Shown piece by piece: positions 26,119-34,542 of a DNA stretch of 64,000 nt. Source of the stretch: IOR16 sp963521065 (GTDB lineage Bacteria > Bacillota > Clostridia > Peptostreptococcales > Anaerovoracaceae); assembly GCA_963521065.1 (NCBI GenBank), contig CAUQTI010000001.1, positions 186,001 through 250,000 of the forward strand, written 5' to 3'. The translations under genes were made by a program, and so were the position numbers. Within the stretch, counting starts at the first letter, position 1. Each line of letters begins with the position of its first letter. The notes under the pieces were generated by a model. It saw only the letters and a list, made by a program, of their open reading frames with translations. It ran no database searches and was not told the DNA's origin.

Positions 26119-26595
26119 ATGAAGTCTAAACATGTATTATTTCTCATTCAGGCAGCGGTAATTGCCGCCATCTATGTTGCACTTACTTTGGCGCTCATGC
26201 CATTTAGCTATGGTGTGATGCAGGTGAGAATCTCAGAGGCACTGACGATTTTGCCGTATTTTACACCGGCAGCGATTCCTGGTTTGTTTGTAGGCTGTCT
26301 TTTAGCAAACGTAATCGGACCTTACGGAGTCTTAGATATTGTCTTCGGAAGTTTGACGACTTTGCTTGCAGCAATGGGCTCGTATCTTTTGCGGAAGCAT
26401 CCGCTGCTCGTACCGTTGCCGCCTGTTCTTGCAAACGGCGTGATTATCGGATTGATGTTGCACTATGCGTATGGTGTTCCGGTTGCAGCGTGGGCGTGCA
26501 TGCTTTGGGTTGGATTGGGAGAGCTGATCTCCTGCTATGCGTTTGGAATTCCGCTTATGAAGCTGTTAAAAAAACACGAACATATATTTAAATAA
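26119..26595 (+). CDS. queT: QueT-family ECF S component (queuosine-precursor uptake)
   Basis: A 158-aa hydrophobic protein with about five membrane segments that matches QueT. Typical pieces are AAIYVALTLALMPFSYGVMQVRISEALTILP near the start and GLFVGCLLANVIGP near residue 54. QueT proteins are S components thought to import queuosine precursors such as preQ1. It lies 77 bp after ecfT, so the module next door probably energises it. I looked for a preQ1 riboswitch in the 77-bp leader and saw none. A GAAAGGAAG site precedes the ATG, and a terminator follows. Confidence 0.85.
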   Translation: MKSKHVLFLIQAAVIAAIYVALTLALMPFSYGVMQVRISEALTILPYFTPAAIPGLFVGCLLANVIGPYGVLDIVFGSLTTLLAAMGSYLLRKHPLLVPLPPVLANGVIIGLMLHYAYGVPVAAWACMLWVGLGELISCYAFGIPLMKLLKKHEHIFK

Positions 26596-26606
26596 ATCAC
26601 TGGATG

Positions 26607-26632
26607 AAAAGACGGCAATGCCGTCTTTTTTG
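26607..26632 (+). terminator. Rho-independent terminator after queT
   Basis: AAAAGACGGCA (26607-26617) pairs with TGCCGTCTTTT (26619-26629); in practice a 9-bp stem with a 5-nt loop, followed by TTTTTTG. It closes the lipoprotein-ecf-queT operon. Confidence 0.88.
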
Positions 26633-26773
26633 TGGAAAAATTGGAAATTTCTTTCGTTGTAAATCAGAAGAGGGGAAGTGAGCCTTTTTCTTAAATACAG
26701 TGGCTTTACGTCTATATTTTTAGTACTGTGCATATAAGATAATAAGTTCGTTAGAATCCTAAGAGATGGAGCG

Positions 26774-28087
26774 ATGCCGATGAAGCCGATTCCTATTTTG
26801 TGTGCAGGGTGTGCAGCGATGCTTCTGTTGAGCGTCGTTCTTTTATTGCCGCAAAGAATTTCTGAGAATGCACAGCTCTCCGTTTTGCGTGTAAAGGTAA
26901 GTGAACCTTCGAATGCGGTAAGCGAAGAGGGTCAAAAAGATGAGAAGCTTAATTTTATTCTTGAGGAAGAGCTTCAAGAACCTTCCTTTTCGATGCAATT
27001 AAAATATGATGCGTATCCAATGACCTTTTCTTATATTGTGTGCGTGTCAAAGACTAGTGTTTTTGCTGCACCATCCAATGAAGCAAAAATTTTAAAGACC
27101 TCTGAAAAATGGGAAAAGCTTCAATACATTGAAAGCATTACTTTTTTTAAAGGAGAGGGTAAGAATGAGCCTGAGAAATGGTACCATGTTTTTTGGTATG
27201 AAAGGGGAGATGGTGAAATCGCGGAAGATGCCAGTTACTTAAACGATGAAACCGGAAAGGAATTAAAGAAAGTATTTGGATTTGTAAAAGCAGCGTCTGT
27301 TTCCAGACGGTATTTTGACTTTCAGCAGATGGAAGAGAAGATACAGATGCTTGAGCAGGAAATGGGGAGTGACGCGCTCACTTACGTCAGTAATTATAAA
27401 AATTACTATGGGCTTCCGCCTTTGTGTGAAGGGAAAGAAGTCGATGAGGGAGGGACGCTGCGCAGCCAGAGTGCTCCGGGGTACCTCAGTGCATCAGCGC
27501 AGAGTCGTTTTATTTATATCCCAGATGGAACTTTAGTGAAGTGTCTTGAGCGAGTAAATAGCTTTTGGCATGTTCAGATTGTCCAAAATGGAACAAAATA
27601 TTATATTCCGGAGCGATATATCCTGAGGAAAGAAGCAATGAAGATTCTTTCTAGGATAATTGTGATTGACCGGGGCAACCAAAACATTGTTTCCTTTGAA
27701 AAGCAGGATGGAAATTGGATCATTGCATCGTATTCACTGGTCACAACCGGCACTACCAATCAATACGCGCAGCCAACACCGCTTGGGTTTTATTTTGCGA
27801 TGGAAAAGAAGCCTCAATTTTACTATGTAAAGGATGGAACGAATGAAATTCAAGGCTACGCTCCACACGCACTACGCTTTTGCGGAGGTGCGTACCTTCA
27901 CGGTGTATCGGTTTCTTATAAATGGGAAGACGGAAAACGAATTGATCCGGGATTGAAAGAATTTTCTGCATCCATAGGCACGATACCACTCTCTCATAAG
28001 TGCGTAAGAAATTATACTTCACACGCAAAATTTCTCTATGATTGGTATCACAAGGATGAGACGGCTGTGATTGTAATTGAGCCATGA
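26774..28087 (+). CDS. Membrane-anchored L,D-transpeptidase (YkuD domain) with two SH3-like domains
   Basis: A 437-aa cell-wall enzyme. One N-terminal membrane segment (ILCAGCAAMLLLSVVLLL) is followed by two SH3-like regions, about residues 90-180 (VSKTSVFAAPSNEAKILKT) and 235-290. A YkuD-type catalytic domain follows from about 295. The YLHGVSVSY His and Cys410 in PLSHKCVRNY form the active site. The usual SHGC(V/I)R reads SHKCVR, a Gly-to-Lys change next to the nucleophile. The family cross-links peptidoglycan through 3-3 bonds. The ATG at 26774 follows AGATGGAG; a second ATG is two codons later. Confidence 0.82.
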   Translation: MPMKPIPILCAGCAAMLLLSVVLLLPQRISENAQLSVLRVKVSEPSNAVSEEGQKDEKLNFILEEELQEPSFSMQLKYDAYPMTFSYIVCVSKTSVFAAPSNEAKILKTSEKWEKLQYIESITFFKGEGKNEPEKWYHVFWYERGDGEIAEDASYLNDETGKELKKVFGFVKAASVSRRYFDFQQMEEKIQMLEQEMGSDALTYVSNYKNYYGLPPLCEGKEVDEGGTLRSQSAPGYLSASAQSRFIYIPDGTLVKCLERVNSFWHVQIVQNGTKYYIPERYILRKEAMKILSRIIVIDRGNQNIVSFEKQDGNWIIASYSLVTTGTTNQYAQPTPLGFYFAMEKKPQFYYVKDGTNEIQGYAPHALRFCGGAYLHGVSVSYKWEDGKRIDPGLKEFSASIGTIPLSHKCVRNYTSHAKFLYDWYHKDETAVIVIEP

Positions 28088-28104
28088 AACGACAAAAAAA
28101 TCCC

Positions 28105-28140
28105 TTGCAATCAATATTGCAATCGGATACTATATATAGT
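28105..28140. promoter_or_regulatory. Two palindromes upstream of nrdD, possible NrdR site
   Basis: TTGCAAT-CAAT-ATTGCAA (28105-28122) and the perfect ACTATATATAGT (28129-28140) lie 58-93 bp before nrdD. The second resembles the A/T-rich core of NrdR boxes, which control ribonucleotide reductase genes. Their centres are about 21 bp apart, two helical turns, shorter than the usual three-turn NrdR spacing. The identification is tentative. Confidence 0.45.
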
Positions 28141-28197
28141 GACTAAAAAAACAATAACAACGACAGACAGTGTAATGCTGGGGTTTAGGAGGTAAAA

Positions 28198-30363
28198 ATG
28201 AGCATAACCAAGGTACAGAAGAGAAACGGTGGAATTGTGGATTTCAATCTTTCCAAAATTCGACAGGCTATTTTTTCTGCTGCGAAAGCGGTGGGGGGGA
28301 CCGACGAGATCGAAGCGCAGAGATTAGCCGGACTGGTGGAAGCTGTAATCAAAGAAAGTCATGCGGCAAGCATTCCTTCGGTGGAAGACATACAAGATGT
28401 GGTAGAAAAGATTTTAATCGAAGAGGGACATGCGAGAACGGCGAAAGCTTACATTCTTTACAGAAAAGAACGGCAGGATATCCGTACCGCGAATAATTTA
28501 TTCATGGATGCGGAGCAGATGATTGAAGAATATGTATCCTTAGATGACTGGCGGGTAAATGAAAATTCAAATATGGGGTATTCGCTGCAAGGACTGAACA
28601 ATCATATTGTAGAGAGCATTACGAAAAAATACTGGCTGAATAAAATATATAAGAAAGAATTGCGTGACGCGCATATGCGCGGCGATCTCCATATTCACGA
28701 TTTGGGTCTTTTGGCGCCCTATTGCTGTGGATGGGATTTAGAAGCCTTTTTGATGCAAGGCTTTAAAGGCGCAAAGGGAAAAATTGAATCTCTTCCGCCA
28801 AAGCATTTTGAGTCTGCATTGATGCAGCTTGTAAACTTACTTTTTACATTACAGGGAGAAGCGGCGGGCGCACAGGCTGTTTCTAGCATTGACACCTATT
28901 TAGCACCTTTTATTTATTATGATAACCTTGAATATCCTCAGGTAAAGAAAGCGGTACAGAGGTTCGTTTATAACCTAAATGTACCAACCCGTGTAGGCTT
29001 TCAGACACCGTTTACAAATATAACACTTGATATCGCACCTCATTCACTGTTAAAGAACCAAGGCGTCATTATCGGCGGAAAGATGATGGATAAAACCTAT
29101 GGTGAATTCCAAAAGGAAATGGACCTCTTTAACCGCGCATATTGTGAAGTTATGATGGAGGGAGACGGTGCTGGAAGAGCGTTCAGCTTCCCAATCCCAA
29201 CCGTAAATATTACGAAGGATTTTCCGTGGGACTCTGAGGCGGCAAATTGCATTATGGAAATGACGAGAAAATTTGGAACGCCGTATTTTGCGAACTTTTT
29301 AAATTCAGATTTGTCTCCGGAGGACATTCGTTCCATGTGTTGCCGGCTGCGTCTTGACAATCGAGAGCTTCGTCATCGCGGAGGAGGCCTGTTTGGCGCA
29401 AACCCTTTGACCGGCTCCATCAATGTTGTGACCTTAAATATGGCTCGGATTGGATATGAGTCCAAAGATGTCTCTGCATTTAAGAAACAAGTAAGAAAGC
29501 TGATGGAATATGCAAGGGAAATTTGCGACTGCAAAAGAGATGCTTTGGAACGATATATGGAAATCGGGCTGTACCCTTATTCAAAGCATTATTTATCTGG
29601 TGTAAAAAGTGCAACCGGAGAATACTTTAAAAACCATTTTTCCACAATTGGCTTAAATGGGATGAATGAGGCTTGCTTAAACCTTCTCGGTGTCGATTTG
29701 ATGACGCAGGAGGGAAATGACTTTGCCGTAGAAATCATGGACTTTATGAACAGAGTGATTCAGCTTTTCCAGGAAGAGACAGGGAGCCTATGGAATTTAG
29801 AAGCTTCTCCGGCAGAGGGGACGAGCTACCGCTTTGCAAGATTGGATAAAAAACTGTATCCGAATATCATTGCACAAGGAAATGAAGAGCCCTACTATAC
29901 AAATTCTACACAGCTTCCTGTCGGAGCGACAGATGATATTTTCGAAGCCATTGAAATGCAGGAAAAGCTGCAGACAGCGTACACTGGCGGAACCGTATTG
30001 CACGGCTTTATCGGAGAGCAGATTGATGACATAGAAACTTGTAAGGTCTTTATTAAAAAAATCATGGAAAATACCGCAATTCCTTATGTCACTGTTACAC
30101 CGACGTTTTCCATCTGTGATGACCACGGATACATCGCAGGTGAGCATTTTGAATGCCCGACTTGCGGGAAGGAAGCAGAAGTGTGGACTCGTGTCGTTGG
30201 ATTCCATCGCCCGGTTCAGGCATGGAACAAAGGAAAGAAAGAAGAATATAAAGACAGGAAGGCGTTTTCTGTTTCTGTCAGCCTTGAGAAGGAAGAAGAG
30301 CTGGAATCACAGAAAGCGGTGAAAGAAGAAATAATACAAGAAACGAAAGCCGCTTTGCAATGA
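28198..30363 (+). CDS. nrdD: NrdD, anaerobic (class III) ribonucleoside-triphosphate reductase
   Basis: A 721-aa glycyl-radical enzyme that makes deoxyribonucleotides without oxygen. An ATP-cone regulatory domain spans about residues 1-95 (ITKVQKRNGGIVDFNLSKIRQAIF). The barrel contains RGDLHIHDLGLLAPYCCGWDL and the RHRGGGLFGANPLTGSINVVTLNMARI region. The C-terminus has FECPTCGKEAEV (zinc site) and RVVGFHRPVQAWNKGK, where Gly668 should carry the radical. It overlaps the nrdG start (ATGA). Only the class III enzyme is visible here, which fits an anaerobe. GGAGGTAAAA precedes the ATG. Confidence 0.96.
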   Translation: MSITKVQKRNGGIVDFNLSKIRQAIFSAAKAVGGTDEIEAQRLAGLVEAVIKESHAASIPSVEDIQDVVEKILIEEGHARTAKAYILYRKERQDIRTANNLFMDAEQMIEEYVSLDDWRVNENSNMGYSLQGLNNHIVESITKKYWLNKIYKKELRDAHMRGDLHIHDLGLLAPYCCGWDLEAFLMQGFKGAKGKIESLPPKHFESALMQLVNLLFTLQGEAAGAQAVSSIDTYLAPFIYYDNLEYPQVKKAVQRFVYNLNVPTRVGFQTPFTNITLDIAPHSLLKNQGVIIGGKMMDKTYGEFQKEMDLFNRAYCEVMMEGDGAGRAFSFPIPTVNITKDFPWDSEAANCIMEMTRKFGTPYFANFLNSDLSPEDIRSMCCRLRLDNRELRHRGGGLFGANPLTGSINVVTLNMARIGYESKDVSAFKKQVRKLMEYAREICDCKRDALERYMEIGLYPYSKHYLSGVKSATGEYFKNHFSTIGLNGMNEACLNLLGVDLMTQEGNDFAVEIMDFMNRVIQLFQEETGSLWNLEASPAEGTSYRFARLDKKLYPNIIAQGNEEPYYTNSTQLPVGATDDIFEAIEMQEKLQTAYTGGTVLHGFIGEQIDDIETCKVFIKKIMENTAIPYVTVTPTFSICDDHGYIAGEHFECPTCGKEAEVWTRVVGFHRPVQAWNKGKKEEYKDRKAFSVSVSLEKEEELESQKAVKEEIIQETKAALQ

Positions 30364-31088
30364 AGATGGCAGGATTGGTAAAAGCATCACTCATTGATTA
30401 TCCAGGGAATGCATCCGCCGTAATTTTTTTCGGCGGATGCAATTTTCGCTGCGGGTATTGCCACAATCCAGAGATTGTAAATTGTGGAGAGCCGCAAATA
30501 AGCGAAGAAGCATTTCTTGAGTTTTTGCGAAAGAGAAAACGATTTCTAGATGCCATTTGTATCTCTGGTGGAGAACCCACCTTGCAAAAGGAGCTGTATT
30601 CACTTTGTGTGAAGATAAAAGAAATGGGATATCGGATCAAGCTTGATACGAATGGAACACAACCGCTTTTATTAAAGCAGCTGGCAAAAGAAAGGCTTTT
30701 GGATTATGTGGCGATGGATGTGAAAGCGCCGTTGAATCGGTATTGTGAAGTTGTCTCGGCGACCGTTGATAAAGCGGCAATCTGCGAGAGCATAGACTTT
30801 CTTTTAGAGGGTAGTATTCCTTATGAATTTCGCACAACGGTTTGCAGAGAGCTTCTTGCCTTCAAAGACTTGGAGGAAATGAGCAAGGAATTACAAGGTG
30901 CCAAGCAGTGGTATTTGCAGACCTTTAAAAAACAGGGAATGCTTTTGGATTCTTCTGCTTGCTTCACCGCGTACTCTTCCGAAGAAATGTTAGCTTTTGC
31001 GGATAAGCTAAATCAAAGAATGCAGCAGTTTCTGTACGATAAAAATAGAGCAGTAAGAGAGGATTTTACATGCGTCAGCGTAAGATAA
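30360..31088 (+). CDS. nrdG: NrdG, radical-SAM activase of anaerobic ribonucleotide reductase
   Basis: A 242-aa radical-SAM protein. Cys27-X3-Cys31-X2-Cys34 in GGCNFRCGYCHNP binds the 4Fe-4S/SAM centre, and ICISGGEPTLQ near residue 62 is the SAM-binding GGE motif. It belongs to the longer NrdG subfamily common in Firmicutes. It generates the glycyl radical on NrdD. The gene overlaps nrdD by 4 bp and trmB by 19 bp. Confidence 0.93.
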   Translation: MKMAGLVKASLIDYPGNASAVIFFGGCNFRCGYCHNPEIVNCGEPQISEEAFLEFLRKRKRFLDAICISGGEPTLQKELYSLCVKIKEMGYRIKLDTNGTQPLLLKQLAKERLLDYVAMDVKAPLNRYCEVVSATVDKAAICESIDFLLEGSIPYEFRTTVCRELLAFKDLEEMSKELQGAKQWYLQTFKKQGMLLDSSACFTAYSSEEMLAFADKLNQRMQQFLYDKNRAVREDFTCVSVR

Positions 31089-31708
31089 AAAATGAGGAAG
31101 AAAAAATAGATGCGTTCAGCACGTTCGTACTAAAAAAAGCAAAGCTTTATAAGGGGCATTGGAGCGAAGTTTTTGGGAATAAAAACCCTATCTATCTGGA
31201 AATCGGATGCGGAAAAGGACAGTTTATTTCGGCATTGGCAAAAAGCAATCCAAACTGCAATTATATTGCGGTGGAAGGTGCGGGAAGTGTTGTTTTACGC
31301 GCTTTGGAAAAAGCATCCGATTTAGAATTAAAAAACGTTAAATTCATTACAGATTACATCAATGAATTAACCGATTTTTTTGAACGGGAGATAGATGGTA
31401 TTTACCTTAATTTTAGTGATCCGTGGCCCAAAGACCGCCATGCGAAACGACGGCTGACGCATACTCGCTATATTACAGGATATAAGTCGATTTTAAAAAA
31501 GGGAGGCTGCATCGAGTTTAAAACAGACAATGATGGGCTATTCGCTTTTTCAGTAGAAGAATTTCTAAGAAATGATATGGAGCTTTCAGAATGTACCGAT
31601 AACCTCCATGAGACAAATTTAGAAGCAAAACAATTTGTTACGGAATATGAAGAAAAGTTCAGTAAAACAGGTAAAAATATTCATTATTTAAAAGCAGTTC
31701 CCGTATAG
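31070..31708 (+). CDS. trmB: TrmB, tRNA (guanine-N7-)-methyltransferase
   Basis: A 212-aa SAM-dependent enzyme that methylates G46 in the tRNA variable loop. Motif I is YLEIGCGKGQFISALA near residue 44, and YLNFSDPWPKDRHAKRRL near 117 is the hallmark TrmB catalytic segment. The C-terminal TNLEAKQFVTEYEEKF matches the family. It starts inside the end of nrdG, so it is a third member of this operon although not functionally linked. A terminator overlaps its stop. Confidence 0.95.
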   Translation: MRQRKIKNEEEKIDAFSTFVLKKAKLYKGHWSEVFGNKNPIYLEIGCGKGQFISALAKSNPNCNYIAVEGAGSVVLRALEKASDLELKNVKFITDYINELTDFFEREIDGIYLNFSDPWPKDRHAKRRLTHTRYITGYKSILKKGGCIEFKTDNDGLFAFSVEEFLRNDMELSECTDNLHETNLEAKQFVTEYEEKFSKTGKNIHYLKAVPV

Positions 31709-31731
31709 TTTCGGAAACTGCTTTTGTGTTT
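31690..31731 (+). terminator. Terminator of the nrdD-nrdG-trmB operon
   Basis: AAAAGCAGTT (31690-31699) pairs with AACTGCTTTT (31716-31725), followed by GTGTTTT. The left arm lies within the last codons of trmB. Confidence 0.8.
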
Positions 31732-31754
31732 TAGCCGTTATTAAAGATAGCCCG

Positions 31755-32996
31755 TCACCGGTTAATGGCTTCTGCAATTTTTGCAGGAATTTTTCCGCAG
31801 GCTTCTTCTGAGATAGAAGCAATGGATATTCGGATGCCTTCTCCGATTGGAATCGCAAAAATATTTGATTTTTGAAGTTCTTCACCGACTTTGTCAGCAT
31901 CCTTACAAGGAATGGTGATGAAAAAACCGGAGTCAAACGGGCAGGTTTTTAAACCGCATGCCTTGGCTGCATTCATAAAGGCTGTGCCTCTTTTCGTCAG
32001 TAAGGAAAGGTATTTTTCGCGTTCTTCAGTCACCTTGGACAGAAGCGCTTCATCTGCAAATATCTGAGAAAGAACGACCATGGAGGAACGCGTTCCATTT
32101 GACCAGGAGCCTCTGCTAGAGAAGGATACAACCATCTTAAATTCATCAGCGATGTCTTTATTCGGCGTCATGCAAAGCAATGCACCGCACCGCATCCCGT
32201 ACAAGGTATACCCTTTTGAAGTACTGAATGCGATCAGAACTAAGACATTTTCCGGAAAATCCTCTAATTTTGAAAAGAATTCTCTATATTCATCCGCATC
32301 TCCGGAAAAGTCCAAATAAGCGATGTCAACAAGCAGCGTAATTTTTTTCTCTTTATTTTCTGCTGCATTTTTCAGGATTTGATTCACTTTATCCCAGTCA
32401 TCCAAAGTGAAAGTATAGCCGGTCGGATTATGAGCTGGGGTATTGATGATTACAACCGTTTCGTCCTGTGTGTTTAAAATTTGATTGAGATTTTCTTCAA
32501 AAGAACGAAAATGAAAGTTTTGTTCCTCATCAAATAGTGTATAAGTAGCCAGCTTTCGTTCAATCTCGGCAGTGATGGTGCCGTAAGGGCTCCAATGCCA
32601 GTCTGAAGTCAGCACCGTATCACCTCTTTTGGTGTAATTTTGAATTGCGTTGCGTATCGCACCAGTGCCCCCGGGCGTAGCGCAGGCTTCCACATATCCG
32701 CTTGGGTTATATTTTCCAAAGACTGCTTTTTTCACAGTAGCAAGATACTCCGGAGTTCCTGCAATCGGAGCGTACTCCGCATAATCCTTCGGTGCAAGGT
32801 TTTTCAGTGCGTCGATGACAGAGGATAAAACAATTAAGTTTCCGTCGTCATCAAGCAGAGCGCCGATGGTAGAATTTATAACATTTTCTTTACCGATTTC
32901 TGAAATTCTTTTCTTTGCTAAATTGCTGACCCCAAAAATTTTATCCGGGCCGCCCATACTTCTTCCATTTTCTTGTGCCATAATCAGTTTTGACAT
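31755..32996 (-). CDS. Class I/II pyridoxal-phosphate aminotransferase, amino-acid substrate unknown
   Basis: A 413-aa fold-type I PLP enzyme. The small-domain start FGVSNLAKKRISEIGKENVI, the binding loop ACATPGGTGAIRNAI, NTPAHNPTGYTF and the PLP lysine in AFSTSKGYTLYGMR are all present. The FSTSKG sequence and the overall length resemble aromatic/aspartate-type aminotransferases. The specific substrate cannot be told. I chose the ATG at 32996, which has GATGAGG at a proper distance; another ATG two codons upstream is too close to it. It is transcribed alone, divergent from lrgAB. Confidence 0.85.
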   Translation of the reverse strand: MSKLIMAQENGRSMGGPDKIFGVSNLAKKRISEIGKENVINSTIGALLDDDGNLIVLSSVIDALKNLAPKDYAEYAPIAGTPEYLATVKKAVFGKYNPSGYVEACATPGGTGAIRNAIQNYTKRGDTVLTSDWHWSPYGTITAEIERKLATYTLFDEEQNFHFRSFEENLNQILNTQDETVVIINTPAHNPTGYTFTLDDWDKVNQILKNAAENKEKKITLLVDIAYLDFSGDADEYREFFSKLEDFPENVLVLIAFSTSKGYTLYGMRCGALLCMTPNKDIADEFKMVVSFSSRGSWSNGTRSSMVVLSQIFADEALLSKVTEEREKYLSLLTKRGTAFMNAAKACGLKTCPFDSGFFITIPCKDADKVGEELQKSNIFAIPIGEGIRISIASISEEACGKIPAKIAEAINR

Positions 32997-33002
32997 ACAC
33001 AT

Positions 33003-33412
33003 ACCTCATCCTTCATTTATTTTCAGAGCTGCATAAAGACGTATTGTGTCATATATAAAGAGCTCAGGTAGACTGTAATTATTTTATTATTGCGCAGATA
33101 TTGTGTAAGCTTATTTCATTCACACTGACACAATAATATATTACGAAAAAATTTTCTGGCTTTTTACATATTTTTTGTATTTATTCTATCATAAGTGCAA
33201 CCCGTTGCTCCGGTTTGCTTCACACCGATACAATAAATACATCACAAGAAAATTTTCTAGTTTTCTTACATATTTTTTGTATTTATTATACCATAAAGAC
33301 TTTCCCGCGCAAGAAATTTTATGATAAAATAGAAAGCGTATTTCTTTGCCGGTCGGAATAAAAAGAATTTTTATAGAAAGACTGGAGAAAATAGAAGATA
33401 GAAGGTGAGTTT
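33003..33412. other. Intergenic region between divergent aminotransferase and lrgAB, AT-rich, no gene
   Basis: This 410-bp gap separates two divergent transcripts. It contains the imperfect duplication described separately. A possible minus-strand promoter, TATAAT at about 33291-33286 with TTGCGC upstream, reads toward the aminotransferase. A TATGATAAAAT box near 33320-33330 reads toward lrgA. No open reading frame or RNA gene is recognisable. Confidence 0.5.
33119..33296. repeat. Imperfect tandem duplication of about 80 bp, period about 100 bp
   Basis: Unit 1 (from 33119) and unit 2 (from 33219) share TTCACAC, a GATACAATAA-like stretch, GAAAA-ATTTTCT, ACATATTTTTTGTATTTATT and an ATCATAA or ACCATAA end. 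The spacing is 100-102 bp. Both end in an A/T-rich promoter-like block, so this may be a duplicated promoter or operator. Confidence 0.65.
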
Positions 33413-33784
33413 TTGTATATAAAGCAATTGTACATCTTATTGGGTGTATTATTTATTGGAGCAGTTGCGTCAGACGGACTTGGAGTGCCTCTCCCGTCAA
33501 ACGTCATCGGGCTTTTGCTATTGCTTCTTGCACTTATTTTTGGCTGGGTAAAGCTGAAAGATGTAGAAGAGACTGCTGATTTTATCATAAAGCATTTAGC
33601 GTTGTTTTTTGTAGCACCTACCGTTGGATTGATGCTATATTTTGATTTGATGAGAGAATCCTTTTTACAAATCGCCATTCCATTATTTTCTTCTATCTTG
33701 ATTGGATACTTTGTTGCAGGGAAAGTAACACAAGCAGTTATTTCTTTGCAGGAAAAATTGAATGAAAGAAAGGAGAAACAATGA
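33413..33784 (+). CDS. lrgA: LrgA/CidA-family membrane protein
   Basis: A 123-aa protein with four predicted membrane helices. GVPLPSNVIGLLLLLLALIF near residue 24 and HLALFFVAPTVGLMLYFDL near 62 are typical of LrgA/CidA/YohJ proteins, holin-like partners that influence autolysis or export of small metabolites. The start is TTG at 33413, preceded by GAAGGTGAG. It overlaps lrgB by 4 bp. The pair is probably one membrane complex; the role in this organism is not known. Confidence 0.88.
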   Translation: MYIKQLYILLGVLFIGAVASDGLGVPLPSNVIGLLLLLLALIFGWVKLKDVEETADFIIKHLALFFVAPTVGLMLYFDLMRESFLQIAIPLFSSILIGYFVAGKVTQAVISLQEKLNERKEKQ

Positions 33785-34476
33785 AGGCTTTGTTCTTAAG
33801 CAGTCCATACTGGGCAATTTTAGTAACCTTATTGGCTTATGCGGCAGGAATCTGGATCCAGCAAAAAACGAAATGTACCTTTCTTCAGCCTATTATAGTA
33901 TGCTCGGCTTTCCTGATTGCATTCTTAACAATCACGGGGATTTCTTTTGAGGAATATAATGAGAGCTGTCAGTTTTTCAACTTTGTTTTGCCTCTGACCG
34001 CAGTAGTATTGGCAATTCCGCTCTATCGTAATTTAGATGTGCTGAAAAAATATGCGCTTCCCATTTTTTCCGGGATTGCAGCAGGCACGCTTGCTACTAT
34101 TTCAAGTTTAGTTTTAATCGGGAAGTTAATGGGAACAAAAGAAACTATTCTGATTTCTATGCTTCCGAAAAGTGCAACAAACCCGATCGCAATTGAAGTA
34201 GCCGCACAGATTGGAGGAATCCCGTCTCTAACAGTAGCGATGGTAGTCGTGGCAGGCTGCTTTGGAGCAGTTTGCGGCCCAGAGCTTTTAAAAATTATGG
34301 GTGTCACACATCCAGTGGCGAAAGGAATTGCGATTGGTACACTTTCTCATGCGGTCGGAACCGCAAGAGCGTTTAAAGAGGGAGAAATTGAAGGCTCGAT
34401 GAGTAGCTTAGCCATTGCGCTAGCAGGAATGGCAACCGCAGTTTGTGCACCGATTGCCGCTGCAATTTTCTTTTAA
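33781..34476 (+). CDS. lrgB: LrgB/CidB-family membrane protein
   Basis: A 231-aa protein with about six to seven membrane segments, partner of LrgA. The family core SMLPKSATNPIAIEVAAQIGG near residue 126 and HAVGTARAFKEGEIEGSMSSLAIALAG near 189 are clear. LrgAB-type systems are reported to modulate murein hydrolase activity and, in Bacillus, pyruvate uptake. The gene starts with an ATGA overlap to lrgA and ends 66 bp before the SpoIIQ-like gene. Confidence 0.9.
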   Translation: MKALFLSSPYWAILVTLLAYAAGIWIQQKTKCTFLQPIIVCSAFLIAFLTITGISFEEYNESCQFFNFVLPLTAVVLAIPLYRNLDVLKKYALPIFSGIAAGTLATISSLVLIGKLMGTKETILISMLPKSATNPIAIEVAAQIGGIPSLTVAMVVVAGCFGAVCGPELLKIMGVTHPVAKGIAIGTLSHAVGTARAFKEGEIEGSMSSLAIALAGMATAVCAPIAAAIFF

Positions 34477-34542
34477 AATCAGAGCACCTTATTGTATGAA
34501 TTCTTTTCAGAAAGGAAAGAATAGCAATGGAGGTGTTTTTAT

